A DNA stretch of 64,000 nt from Prorocentrum cordatum (taxonomy: Eukaryota; Sar; Dinophyceae; Prorocentrales; Prorocentraceae): NCBI GenBank assembly GCA_963575745.1, contig CAUYUJ010000891.1:1053665-1117664 (forward strand), in the 5' to 3' direction. Position numbers and translations under genes: made by a program. Of the stretch, positions 27,202-39,200 are shown one piece after another. Under the pieces are notes generated by a model. It was not told where the DNA came from. It saw only the letters and a list, made by a program, of their open reading frames with translations, and did no database searches. Numbering within the stretch: position 1 is the stretch's first letter; each line of letters starts with the position of its first letter.

Positions 27202-30200
27202 GTCGAAGTTAGCCTCCTCCTCCTCCTCCTCCTCCTCCTCCTCCTCCTCTTCCTCCTCCTGCTCGCTCCTGCTCGCTCCTGCTCGCTCCTCCTCCTCCTA
27301 CTCCTCCTCCTCCTCCTCCTCCTCCTCTTCCTCCTCCTGCTCGCTCCTGCTCGCTCTTGCTCGCTCCTTTTCTTCCTCCTTCTCCTCCTCCTCCTCCTCC
27401 TCCTGCTGCTGCTGCTGCGCACACCCTGGAGGAAGAAGCATCCGCACTGTCCCAACGCCGCGCACCAGCGGCCCACCGAGGGAGTCGAGGAGCAGGCAGC
27501 ACGCACCGACCCGACGTTACCTCTCCTCCAACCCATCGCCCGTCCAAGCCCCACTTAAAGCAGCGAGGGAGCGGACTGGACGTCGCACCGTTGCGTCGCT
27601 GCTGTCGCTGCCGCCGCCGTCGGGCAAAGCACCCGGCATAGTACGGCCGGCAGCGCCCAGAGACGCGGAAACCCAGGACCAAAGGGGGAGCGAATCGCGA
27701 TGAGCCGGCCGCTAACGCGGGTCCCCGCTCAGCCTCCCTCGCGCGCCACGCTCCGCGGCGGCCGCCGGGCGGCCCGCGTCCCAACGAGGAGCCTCGAGCG
27801 TGGTGACGGCCTCGACCTTCCCCGGCACGAGCAGCGGGGCGCCCAGCTGGCACCCAGCACTGTCAACGGTGGTCATGCCGGCCCGCCAGCCCAGGGAGCA
27901 GGAAGCTCGCGATCACCGCCTCCACTGGCGCAGCGATGTACTGTATTGCTTCGCCGCGGCCTCTGCCGCAAGCTGCATCTCCTCGGCCAGTTTCCGCTGG
28001 AGCTCCTCGCGCTGCTTCTGAATCCTTATCGATCCTGTGCACCTACGCCTGGGCGCGTTGCTCCTCGACCTCCGTCTGCGCCCCAACGCGCTGCTCCTTG
28101 ACCTACGGCTGCTCCTCGACCTGTGCCTGCCGCCAGTCAATGGCCTCGTCGCAGACGCAGTCGAGGAGATCCTCGCACATGGCGAGGACTCTGCTGTAGT
28201 CCACATCGCCGTCAGCGGCCAACGCCGCGAGGATCAGCCTCGACGCATCATCGCTGCGACCAGCGCTGGGGTTTGCGAGCCAGCAGTGCACGCCCGTCTC
28301 GCGCCGCGAGTGGGCCCTGTTCTGCCCCTGCTCCCCGAGGTCGCGGACCTGCCACGGGAAGCCCTCCGAGGTTTCATCCGCAGAGGTAGGGGACGTCATG
28401 ATACTTCGAGAAGGCGGGCAGGGACAGCGACGCCTGCGCTCCTCTCCGGGGGAAGCGCGTTCCCGCATCTGGACCCGCATCAGGGCCCAGCGAGCGGGGT
28501 CCAGCAGCCGCTGGCGGCGTCCTCCGCGCGGCACCGCGCCAGTAGGGCCGCGGCATATTTGGCCTGCTTCGCGTCGGCGCGCGCCGCCGCAACCGGTTTC
28601 TGGCCGAAGTGCTCCGCGTCGTCGGGCGCCGCCGCCGCCTCCGGCTCGAGGCGCACCGCCTCGTCGCGCCGCCGCCGCCCCCGGGTTTGCGCCGCATTGC
28701 TTCGCGTCGTTGTGCGCCGCCGCTTCCGGCTTCTGGCCGAGCTCCACGCCCGCGTCGGGGGCGGCCTCCGGCTGGCCAGCAGCAGCCTCGGTCTCAGCCT
28801 CCGCCAACTCGTCGGCGTCCTCGGCCTCCGCCCTCGGTGTCGGAGCGGGCCGAGGAGCACGCAGCGTCGGCCACAGGGTTGCCCTTGCGCCTCGGCGGTG
28901 CGCACCGATCGCTCTGCAGAAGCCCGCGGAGTCGGGAACAGCAGGGGCGGAGTCAAACCTTTGCTCTGCTCCTACTCCAGGAAGCCTTGTGGACAGCCAG
29001 CCGTGGGCGCGCCCTCATGTGGCGCCGCCTGGTGAGGGGTCATCCGCCCGCGCTGCCACGGCTCTTGCCAGCCTTGCACCAGTGCGCTTGTGGGGGGAAC
29101 CAGATTGCCGAAAACTGCCACGCCGTGGAGATCCAGCATGGTCCCTCTAAGCGCTCTCACCCGTGACCCCGTCAGGATTGCTCACCCCCGCCCGGGAACC
29201 TCACCTGCTTTCGTGGCCAAGCTAATCGAGGTAGCATGGCATGACCAGCTCGCTGAACGCGCAGCGAATAAGTTAGGCTTCCGAGGCGAGGTGCTCCAGG
29301 TGGCGGCCGTGAGGGCCGTCCTCAGCTCCGCTGACCTGCCCAAGCCGCAGAGAGGCACGCCCCCCGCCTCCATGACCCAGTGTAACTTTGGAACATGGAG
29401 AGAGCTCATGCAGTACGTCGCGAAGTCCCTTTCGGATGCCCCCGCCGGCACCACACCGACAACGTGAAACGCAGGCTTGTCGAGTGCCCCAAGACCGAGA
29501 ATGCCTTAGAAAGCTTCACCAGTGGGGGGCCTGTTCGGTTGCCAGAGCCCATCCTTGATATCACGCCACACCTTGGGTTCCAGTTGGTGCCTGGCGAAGA
29601 TTTTTTTATTTTTATTGGTGATGTTTAGATAGATGGCAGTTGCGCGCGCAGTTGCCGCCCATGGTCATTGCAATCAGGATTCCGTTGCGCCCCGTTGGCG
29701 ATGAGGTCTCTTCTTGCACTGGGTGGACAGCCCTCTGCTGTCCCTCTCCATATCGGATCCGCAAACTCGTGGGCTGCTCGAAGTGGTCGTAATACAAGAC
29801 TTCGTGCCCTGTGGGGTCCTGAACACGATCCGTGTGACAGTGACCAAGAACAGTGGGGCTCATATAATGGTTCGCGCTTCCTCTGGGTTCTGGTATGACG
29901 GCGAAGCGAGCATCTCCAGCGCCCTTCGATTGGATAAGCCGCATGCTGCCCATGGGCCCCCCCCCCTGGGGCCCAGGGGGCAGGAGCGGCTGGAGGCTCC
30001 AGGGCCGATGGAGAGCCCGCGGGGTCCCAAGAGGCCTGAACCGAGGCAGCACCCGCTGGGGGGAGACATGCTCTTGACGAGCTTGGCCAGCGGCCCGTCC
30101 CTACGGGCAGCAGTGTCTGGCCATTCGCCTAAAGCGCTGGCGGATCATCTGGGAGATTTCTCGAGCAGAGCAATGTCGCTTCAGAATGACCCGGTCGGGT

Positions 30201-33200
30201 GCCAAGGTTCGCGGCGGCTTTGCCAACCCGATCGACGGTATCATTGCCGCGCGCAGTTCGGTGCTCTTCGGTGCCTAGGGCCAGGGCTGCTAAATATTGC
30301 TGAGCCCTCACCTTTTGGAGTCTGTCCCCCAGGCTGCGCGGGCCGCCTTCAGCGACAACTTTGAAACCCGCCCACTTGTTGCATATTGGGTAATCCTGGC
30401 CGCCATGCAGCTGACTCATCCCTCTGTAATCAGAGAAGATGATGCCGACTTGCGGGGAAAAGGCGGCCAGCTGCGACGGCGGCAATTTGTTCATCAACTC
30501 CAAGAAATTTGAACGGCGGAGCTGCCCACTCTCCCACTGAAGGCGGAAAACTCCCCGCGTCATTCATGCAGACAATTGCGAGCCCAACGGAATCCTTGCC
30601 CAGGAGTAAAAAGAGCCCCCCGTTGTGCTCAGGACTCCTGCAGCTCCTCTGGCCCAGCTCGTGTCAGAGGAGTTTTTGAAAGCCAGATCTGCGGAGGCAT
30701 AGTGCCTGCCACTGCTGCAGGGGGCTGCAGCGGTTGAGACAGACATGAGCATACAGTTTCGGTTTAGGGTAGGGCCCGCCGACCCTCTTCCAGTCCAGAC
30801 CATGTGGTTGTCCCCCCCGTCCTCCTCCTCGCTTCCAGGTTTTAGGACGCACGTTGCAATAGGTTCTCGTCGGATGTGTCTTGCCCCAGAACTCTTCGGC
30901 GGAGTGGTGCGTCTGGCGAAGATGGCGACCAGCCCTGGGAGAGAAAGTGACACCTGGCTTGCTTTCCCAGGAGGCCCTTCTGAGCCTTCAGACCTGCTCA
31001 GCAGCATTGAGGGTTCTGAGAAGAAGCCCCGCCGCCTCCCGAGAGGGCCTCCTCCTCCTCACTTCCCCCCTTTCGCTCGCCGCCAAGAGGGATCGGCGGT
31101 AGAAGGCGCCATCGCTGATACATCGCAGGCTGCTGCGTGCCCACTACTGCGGTGGGGGAGGGCGCGCGCGCGCAACAACCTGCACGTGGACAAGACCACG
31201 CGCGACTATTGCATCCAGGCGCAGCATTGCAAGTGCTTCTTGCACCTGTCCCCGCGGACCCCTCTGCGCCAGACCCACTACTCCGGCTTGAGATCAGGGG
31301 CAAGGCTAGGGAGGAACAGGCTCAGGGGCAGAGGCCTTCGGACAGCTTCGTTGGTCCTGGTCGGCTGTTCCTGCCTCGGGATGCGCTGCAGCGGTGGCGC
31401 CTCGCCGAGATCTTTCCGGGGATGCCCAGATCGCCCCGAACGGCCGCCGGCGAGCCGAGGCGTGGCCCGAGCGCCCGCGTCGTGCAGAACCTCGCGGCCG
31501 GAGGCTGCTGGTCTTCTTCGGGCTCCCAGGCCCTCCGCGGCCCTGGGGGCCGTCCACGGAGCAGCCCGCGGGAGGAGAGGCCGCTCCTGGGGGGGAGGGG
31601 CCGAGGCCTCAGGGGAGAGCCACGCTGCCCCGGATGTGGGAACTTCGCGCGAAGCCAGGCCATCACGTCGGAGTTCCGCCGTTCCGAGAAAAGGAATGCA
31701 GTCGGGGCCACGGCGAGGTGGGGCTCGAAAGCCTGCACTCGTGGTTCGCGTTTTCTTTTCTTCTTTTGTTTTGGATTTCGTCAGAGACCCGAATCATCAG
31801 GGGTAACTCGGGTCAGGGCTAACTCGGGTTCGTTTTTCGGGAATCCGAACCCGAGTTGCCCCGGGCCAGAGTTACCCCGGATAACTCGGGCGTCCAGAGC
31901 CCCAAATCGTCAGGGATAATTCGGGTCAGGGCTAACTCGGGTTCGTTTTTCGGGAATCCAAACCCGAGTTACCCCGGGCCCGAGTTACCCCGGATAACTC
32001 GGGCGCCCAATTTCGGCGGCGGCCGCCGATCAGTACCCAGCTCCTGGAGCCCGCGGACCTGGAGTGGCGAAGTTCCAACGCTACGAGTCGGTTTCGCGTG
32101 ACAAAGCTGCGACGTCGCACGCCTGGGCAGGGGGGAGCAGGCTCAGGGGGGAGACGCCTCGGCCCCCCCATCGCCCACTCATCGCCGCCAGGGGCCCCAT
32201 CGGCCCTCCTCCTCCTCCTCCTCCTCCTCCTCCTCCTCCTCCTCCTCCTCCTCCTCCTCCTCCTCCTCTAAGCCTCCTCCCCCCCCTCCTCCTCCTCCTC
32301 CTCCTCCTCCTCCTCCTCCTCCTCCTCCTCCTCCTCCTCCTCCTCCTCCTCCTCCTCCTCCTCCTCCTCCTCCTCCTCCCCTGCATCGGGGGCCTCTCGC
32401 CGATCGATGCGTGGCGCGTCGTCGCTTCCAGGCCGACGTTCCCCCATGGGGCCAGTCGCCCCCCTGCCGTGGCCCCCCAGAGGATCCGGCCGAGCTGCCC
32501 CGCTGCCCGCAGCCTTCGCGGACGGGCAAGGCTCGGAGGATAAGGAACACACACGCACATGTGCGCAGACTCCCGGAAATCCGCGCGGACTTCTTGGCAG
32601 GGGGGGCGCGTGATGGGGGGCGAGCAATGGGGGGGCAGCGATGGCCGCAGAACGGGGCCCCTTCGGGCTTCCGAAGGGCACCTTTCCTCCCCCCCCCTTT
32701 GATCGCCCCTCCCTTCATTCGCGCCCAATTCTTGGGTCCGCGCCGGACCCCGGCAGGGAGTGGCTTCCAGGATCGCGCCAGGCAGGGGGCGGTCCATCGC
32801 CGACCCAAGAAATCCGCGCGGGCCTCCGACACGGTGGAGGCCCATGCCAAGAAATGCCATGCTTGCCTGCAGGGTGCCCTGGGTTTCTTGGGTTTCAATG
32901 GTTTTGCTTGCGAAAGCGCGACGTTCCCACGCCAAGAATCAATGGACGTCCTAGGGTCTCAGGGTTGGCTTTCTTGTGGAAGGTTTCTTGTGGACTGGCC
33001 TCCACCGTAAGTTGATGCTCATGTGAGCGACGGGAGCAAGAGGGGTCGATTGCGCCGACGCTCGCGCGCAAGCTGCCCGCAGAAGGTCGCGCGTGAGCGC
33101 CCTCGATTCCAATGAAGCGTGCCGCGCCGGCGGCCCGCGTAAGTCGCGGCGCAAGGGCGCTGTGCCATCTCGCGCAAGACCCCTCTTTTTGTCCGTCGTG

Positions 33201-36200
33201 CATGTGGCTTTCTTTGCCTCTGCAGACATTCAGGGGCCACGACCTGGTGGACTCCGAGGAGCGCTGCCTCGTGCTGAACATCTGGGCCCCCCAGTCGGCG
33301 CTGCCCCTGTCGGCCGCGTCTGGCGCGGAGGCTGGCCTCAGGCCCGTGCTCGTGTACATCCCCGGCGGGGGCGGCAAAGTGCACTCGGCTCACGGCCCAG
33401 CCGAGAGCGGCCTCGCGCTCGCCAGGGCGCACGGCCTGTGCTGCTTCCACCTGAACTACAGGCCCTCTCGAGTCGCGGACAAGTCACGACGGGAGGTTTT
33501 TCTGTGTTCTGCGTCGGGGGGCCCTTGCTGGGCCTCGGGGCCGTCAATTGCCGACTCAGGGTGAAAAACCGGTCCAAGGGAATGGGTCGGGACCCCAGAG
33601 GGTCGACGTTACGACAAATTCGTGACGTCGGGGGCCTGGGCTACAGGCTGGGGGTCTTCGGCTTCTTGGCGCACCCGGAGCTCTCCGCCGAGGACTCGGG
33701 GGCGGAAGAGGCATTTACGCACCGATGCCGCTGCTCGTCCTGAAGAGCCCTCGCTGCCACGGCTGGACACGCGTCGAGCACATGGCCAGGACGCAGCCCG
33801 GGAGGGGCTAGGCGAGCGGCGGCGGCGGCGGTATCCTTAAGTCGGGCATGGCCCCCTACAGAAGGATATTCAAGAACATACATACGGTATGGGGACGATT
33901 GTTTTGAACTAGTTTGACTCTGTTGGTGCATTTTTGACTATTTTTCGCTTGTCTTCCAAAACCCCGCCTGCAGGAGGACCTGCCCGACCTGACGGTAGCC
34001 CGCGGCCCCCCCCCCCCTCAGGACGAGGCGGGGCGGGCCCGCGGCGCGGCGGCGGGCTCCGGGAACTGGGCCCTCCTGGACCTGGTGGCCGCGCTGCGGT
34101 GGGTGCAGCAGTACGCCCGCTGCTTCGGGGGGGACCCGCGGCGAGTGACCATCTCGGGCCGGGCGAAAGGGGGGGATTGTCAAACGACGCAAAGATCGGG
34201 ACAAAATCGGATCGGGATAACTCGAAATCTCTGAGAATCGGCGGGCTTGGAGGATGTATTGGGCGCCGCGGCCGCTCCAGAGCGTTCCGGAACGCTCTGA
34301 GAGCGCTCCGGAACGCTCTGGAGCGATTTATCCCGATCCTAGCCCTGTTTTAGATTGGGAAACGGGGGGGTTACGAAATCTGCTGCACGCAGCTGGTTTC
34401 GGCCTCGCCGAGGGGCCCATTCCTCGATACGTAGCCGCCTCCGGCGCCGGGAGGCGCCGTGAAAATCAGCTACGTGAGCTGATTCTCAAAGGGGGGGATA
34501 GCAAAGGGGGGGGTTGAGAATCAGCTCACGTAGCTGATTTTCCCGGCGCCTCCCGGCGCCGGAGGCGGCCATGCATCGAGGAATGGGCCCCTCGGTGGGG
34601 CCGAAACCAGCTGCCTGCAGCAAGTTTCGTAACCCCCCCTTTCCCAATCCCCCCCTTTCGTCCGGCCCGAGACCATCTGGGGGCTCTCCTCCGGCGCTCA
34701 GTACGCCTGCGCCCTGCTGGCCTGCCCGGCTGCCCAGGGCCTCTTCCATGGGAAGAGCGAGCAGCGGCAGATGAAGACGCGTGTGCGGAGCTCCGCGCGG
34801 AGTTCTCGGATGGGTGCTGGGCCCCCCTGGCGACGAGGGGCAGACTCGGCCAGGGCTGAGCTCGGCCAGCCGAGCTCGGCCATGCCGAACTCGGCTCGGC
34901 CGAATTCAGCTCGGCCGAGATGAGCTTCGCCGAGTTCGGCCAGCCGAGGTCAGCTTGGCCGAAGTCAGTCGGCCGGGTCCAGCACGGCCGAGTTCGACTG
35001 GTTGAGTTCAGCCAGGCCGAGTTTTGCCTTGGCGAGTGCAGTCGCTGCCTGGCGGTGCCTCCGGCGCAGCCCCTGGCGCGGCCCACGTGCCAGGGAGGTG
35101 GGGCCCAGCGCCAATCCGAGAAATCCGCGCGAACTTCCGTGCGTGTAAGTTTGTACAGTTGTTCCCTCTTCTCTCCATGGCGCCGTGGTCCAGAGCTGCA
35201 CCGACCTGAGCAGCGTGCGCAAGCTGCGCAGCGGCAGCGACATCTGGCTCGGGAGGAGCGCAGAGGAGTGGGGATGCGAGCTCGGTGCGTCGATGGGCTG
35301 CCCGAGGGGAGCGGGGCAGCTGGCCCTGATGCGGGCGCTCCCGGCGCGCACCCTTGTCGCACACTCGACCTCCGAGGCGGCCACCGATTGCTACGAGCCG
35401 TGCGCGGACTCCAGGGACGGCGTCTCCTCCAGCAAGCCGCTGCCCTTCTTGGAGGCGCTGTCGGCGGGGGATTTCCACCGCGTCCCCGTGCTGCTGGGCT
35501 TCACGCAGGCGGACGGACTCGGCCAGGTGAGCGGCGTACATAGAAAGGCTCGGCTTCGCGGGCCTCGGCGCACAGGCCACCGCCCTCTCACTCGCGCAGT
35601 GCGCCGGGCGGCCTGCGTGAGCCACCCGAGAAAGTCGCCGCGTCGTCGTGCGTAAGCTCTTGCCTTTGGGTCGAGCAGGTGCCAGAAGACCAGGAAGAGC
35701 GGATGTGGGGCGTCCCCCCCGGCTTTGCTTCCGAGATTCCTGGGGGGGTGCCGCGGAAGCGGTGGCCGGACGCGCCCAGAGCCAGCAGGGCGCCCAGAGC
35801 AGCATATGGAAGCCGCGTGTCGTGGGCGCCGCACCTCTTGACCCTCAGCAGGAAGACAGGGGGTATTTGCAAAAAAACGAAGGATTGCAAAAAAAAAGAA
35901 CATTAGTTTTTTTGCAATCCTTCGTTTTTTTGCAATCCTTCGTTGCAGGGAACGGTGTTCTGAGATTCTCGCCGATTGCGGCCTTCCAAAGACTGCTCAG
36001 GCCACCTCAAGCACCGGGACCATCGGCAAAGATCGCCCACGATGCGGAGCTGGCTCCTGGCAGCGCCCCAGGTCCATGGACCCGCTGTCCTCAGGACCCC
36101 CTTCCCCTTGTGCCAACAGGCCTGGCATCCGACGTCACGAATTGACAAAACTACGACTCCGTGAACAAATCGTGACTAGAGCGCCCAGCCCAGTCCCCAG

Positions 36201-39200
36201 ATCTCCGTCGATATGGTTTGTGACATCCCAGCGTTGTTCCTTAATTTTAGCCCCTGGGGCCCATCATCGGGCTTTGGGACCATCAAATATTGATCCGTGA
36301 CGAATGACCTCCCCAATAGAAGCGGTCAGGAGCTCTGCGGCCGCAGAATGAAAATAAGGGCACCGAGAGCAGGAAGGCGGAAGGAGGGGCCAGTCGGGGC
36401 CGGCGCGGCGCCATCCCCACACACACGCCAAGGTGGAGCTCGAGCACACGATGTTCCAGGCCGTCTGGGTCGCAAGGTGTTGGTTACGCGGGCCGTCAAG
36501 CCCTCCCCTGGGGCCGGTCTTTCGTCCCGTGTCGCTCGTTTTGGCGATCCCCTTAGCCCGAGGCGGGCACCATGGAGGCTCCAATTAGGGAGTGGCCGCC
36601 CCGCCTTGATTTCTCGCGTCGCGGGAGCGCAGGCAGAGGTGCTCGAGTGGGAAGGCTTCGGGTTGCGCACAGACGGCCTCCGCAGGCAGTCCCGGCTGGC
36701 CTCAAGAGACCTCCCCGGCAGTGCCAGCTGGCATTGGCAGGCCCACCGAGAAGCCCAGAGAGGCCCCAACACCATGGCGCCAGCTGGGACTGCCGGGGAG
36801 GTGTGGGGAGGCCAGCCGGGACTGCCGGTGGAGGTTCTCCGTGCGCAGCCCGAAGCCTTAGTACCACTCGTGCAACTCTGCTTGTGCTCTGCCGACCCCC
36901 TCCGGTACGGGAAAAGAAGTGCAGGACTACACGTCGTTCATTTCTAATCGTGTTCATTTCTAACTGTGCTCGTTTCTAATTGCTCCTGGCCCCCTGGTGG
37001 CCAGGAAGAGGCCCAGGATAGAACACTTAGAAATGAAAGGATCTTGGCCCCCAAAAAATCAAAGAACTTTCGAAGACTTGGAAATGAACAGTGTGTGCCT
37101 GTGGGGAGGCTGTCGGCGCGCAGCCCGAAGCCTTGCCATGGGCAAGCGTGCGCTTTCGGAGGACCGCGCGGACTTCTTGGGTGTCGGCGCGGGGCCCCCT
37201 TTTCCCCCCCCCCCCCCCCCCCCCCCCTCCTCCTCCTCCTCCTCCTCCTCCTCCTCCTCCTCCTCCTCCTCCTCCTCCTCCTCCTCCTCCTCCTCCTCCT
37301 CCTCCTCCTCCTCCTCCTCCTCCTCCTCCTCCTCCTCTCCTCCTCCTCCTCCTCCTCCTCCTCCTCCTCCTCCTCCTCCTCCTCCTCCTCTCCTCCTCCT
37401 CCTCCCTCCTCCCTCCCTCCCCTCCTCCCTCCTCCCTCCTCCCTCCTCCCTCCTCCCTCCTCCCTCCCCTCCTCCCTCCTCCCTCCCCCCCCCCCCCCTC
37501 AGGCGCCCCTCCGCGCGAGGCGCCGCAGGGGCACAGCGCCGACCCGGGAGGCCCTCTCGCGGGCCTCCGAGAGTTCACGCGCGTGCACACCGCCGTGCTG
37601 CTTCTCGCGCGGCAGGTTCGCGCCGCGTCAGTGCCGCGGCGGCCCCCCGCGCTGGCTCTCCTGGTCGAGCGCCACCAGCGGCCCGGGAATCGGCCGACGT
37701 CGAACGATCGGGCGCCGTCGGCAGGCGGTGATCGCTCAAGGCTGAGCGGCCCCGCGCGGTGTCAGAAGCCTGCGCCGACGTCGTCACGACGTGGACCTGC
37801 CGTGGCATTATGAAGTCAAGCCGAGGTTTCGCCTCCAGCCGATGGTGTACACCATTTAGTTTGCACCACACGGCTCGCACCACATAGCTTGCACCACGTG
37901 GCTCATGCCATATAGCTTGCACCACACAGCTCACACCGCACAGCTGACACAGTCACGGACTAGTTATGGCGCTGCTCGCCGGGCGCCCGCGGTGGCGCGC
38001 CGCGCCCACTGTCGCGAGTCAGCAAGCAGCAGTGCCTGACAGGGGCCAGGCCAGCAGATAGATGCGCGTGTAGTCATCGCGCGCTGCACCACGTGACAGC
38101 CACACGACTCTCCAGCGGCAGGCCAGCCGGGTCGCCACCCGCGCCGAGCTGCGGGCGCTGTTCGACCGGGAGTTCGGCACGAGGTCGGCGGAGCTGCTGG
38201 AGGCGTACGCGGCGGCGGTGGGGGGGCCACCCGAGGAGGCCCGCCAGGTGCGCCGGGTGCTCGCGGGCCTCAGCTGCGACCTGTGGTATCCTCTCAGCAC
38301 GAACGAAATGTCAGAGCCCCGAGTCATCAGGGGTAACTCGGGTCAGGGATAACTCGGGTTCGTTTTTCGGGAATCCAAACCCGAGTTACCCCGGACCCGA
38401 GTTACCTCGGATAACTCGGGCGTCCAGGGCCCCGAATCATCAGGGGTAACTCGGGTCAGGGCTAACTCGGGTTCCTTTTTCGGGAATCCAAACCCGAGTT
38501 ACCCCAGACCCGAGTTACCCCGGATAACTCGGGCGCCCAAAAATGGGTACGGAAAGAAAGGGTACAATGCTCAACAGCGGTTTTTGTTCATTTTGAACAG
38601 CACTCGCTGTCGGTGCCGCCGCGGCCTGTGTCCATTTGAGACAGCAGGCCGCCTGCCCAACCGCGGCTGCTGTCGCTTTGGGGCAACATTTGTTGTTGGG
38701 CATTGTACCCGTTCTTTCCGTACCCATTTCGGATTTCGGGCGTCCAAATCCTCGTGGGCGGGAGGCACGTCCACGTCCAGCTGGCTGCGGTCCGGGGAGG
38801 AGGATTGTCCCGAAGCGCCGCCTGGGGGATCGGACTGCGGGGGCCTCGGAGCGCGGCGGGTGGATATGGATTTGTTCGGGTTCTGGGGGGGCAGACACTT
38901 TTATATATATATATATAGATATATACACATATATATATATATATATACATCTTTACACATTCAAATATAAGTATGTGTCTGTATATGTGCATTTGTCCAT
39001 GAACATCTATGCTATAGAATATAAGCTGCCGGTACACACATGTACATATATGTAGAGTTACGAACATCAACCGATTGCCGAAGCCTTCGGAGCTCGATCC
39101 CCCCGACGGTGGCTATGGATGAACCCCGCCTAGACTGCAGCAAGTTCCGCCACTGTGCCAACCTCGAGCGCAGCCGGGAAGGCCGTAGTTACATGCTACG

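Noticed and set aside
36076-36145. Continuation of esterase block 7b to the TGA at about 36,143 as the end of the gene
   Set aside because: Conserved esterase C-terminal motifs continue in phase in blocks 8-13; the GT donor at 36,072 gives the phase block 8 needs.
37209-37260. Assembly gap or sequencing artefact from the 20-base C-run
   Set aside because: The run grades into TCC and CTCCC units and then into an in-phase splice acceptor, so it reads as real sequence, although its exact length is doubtful.
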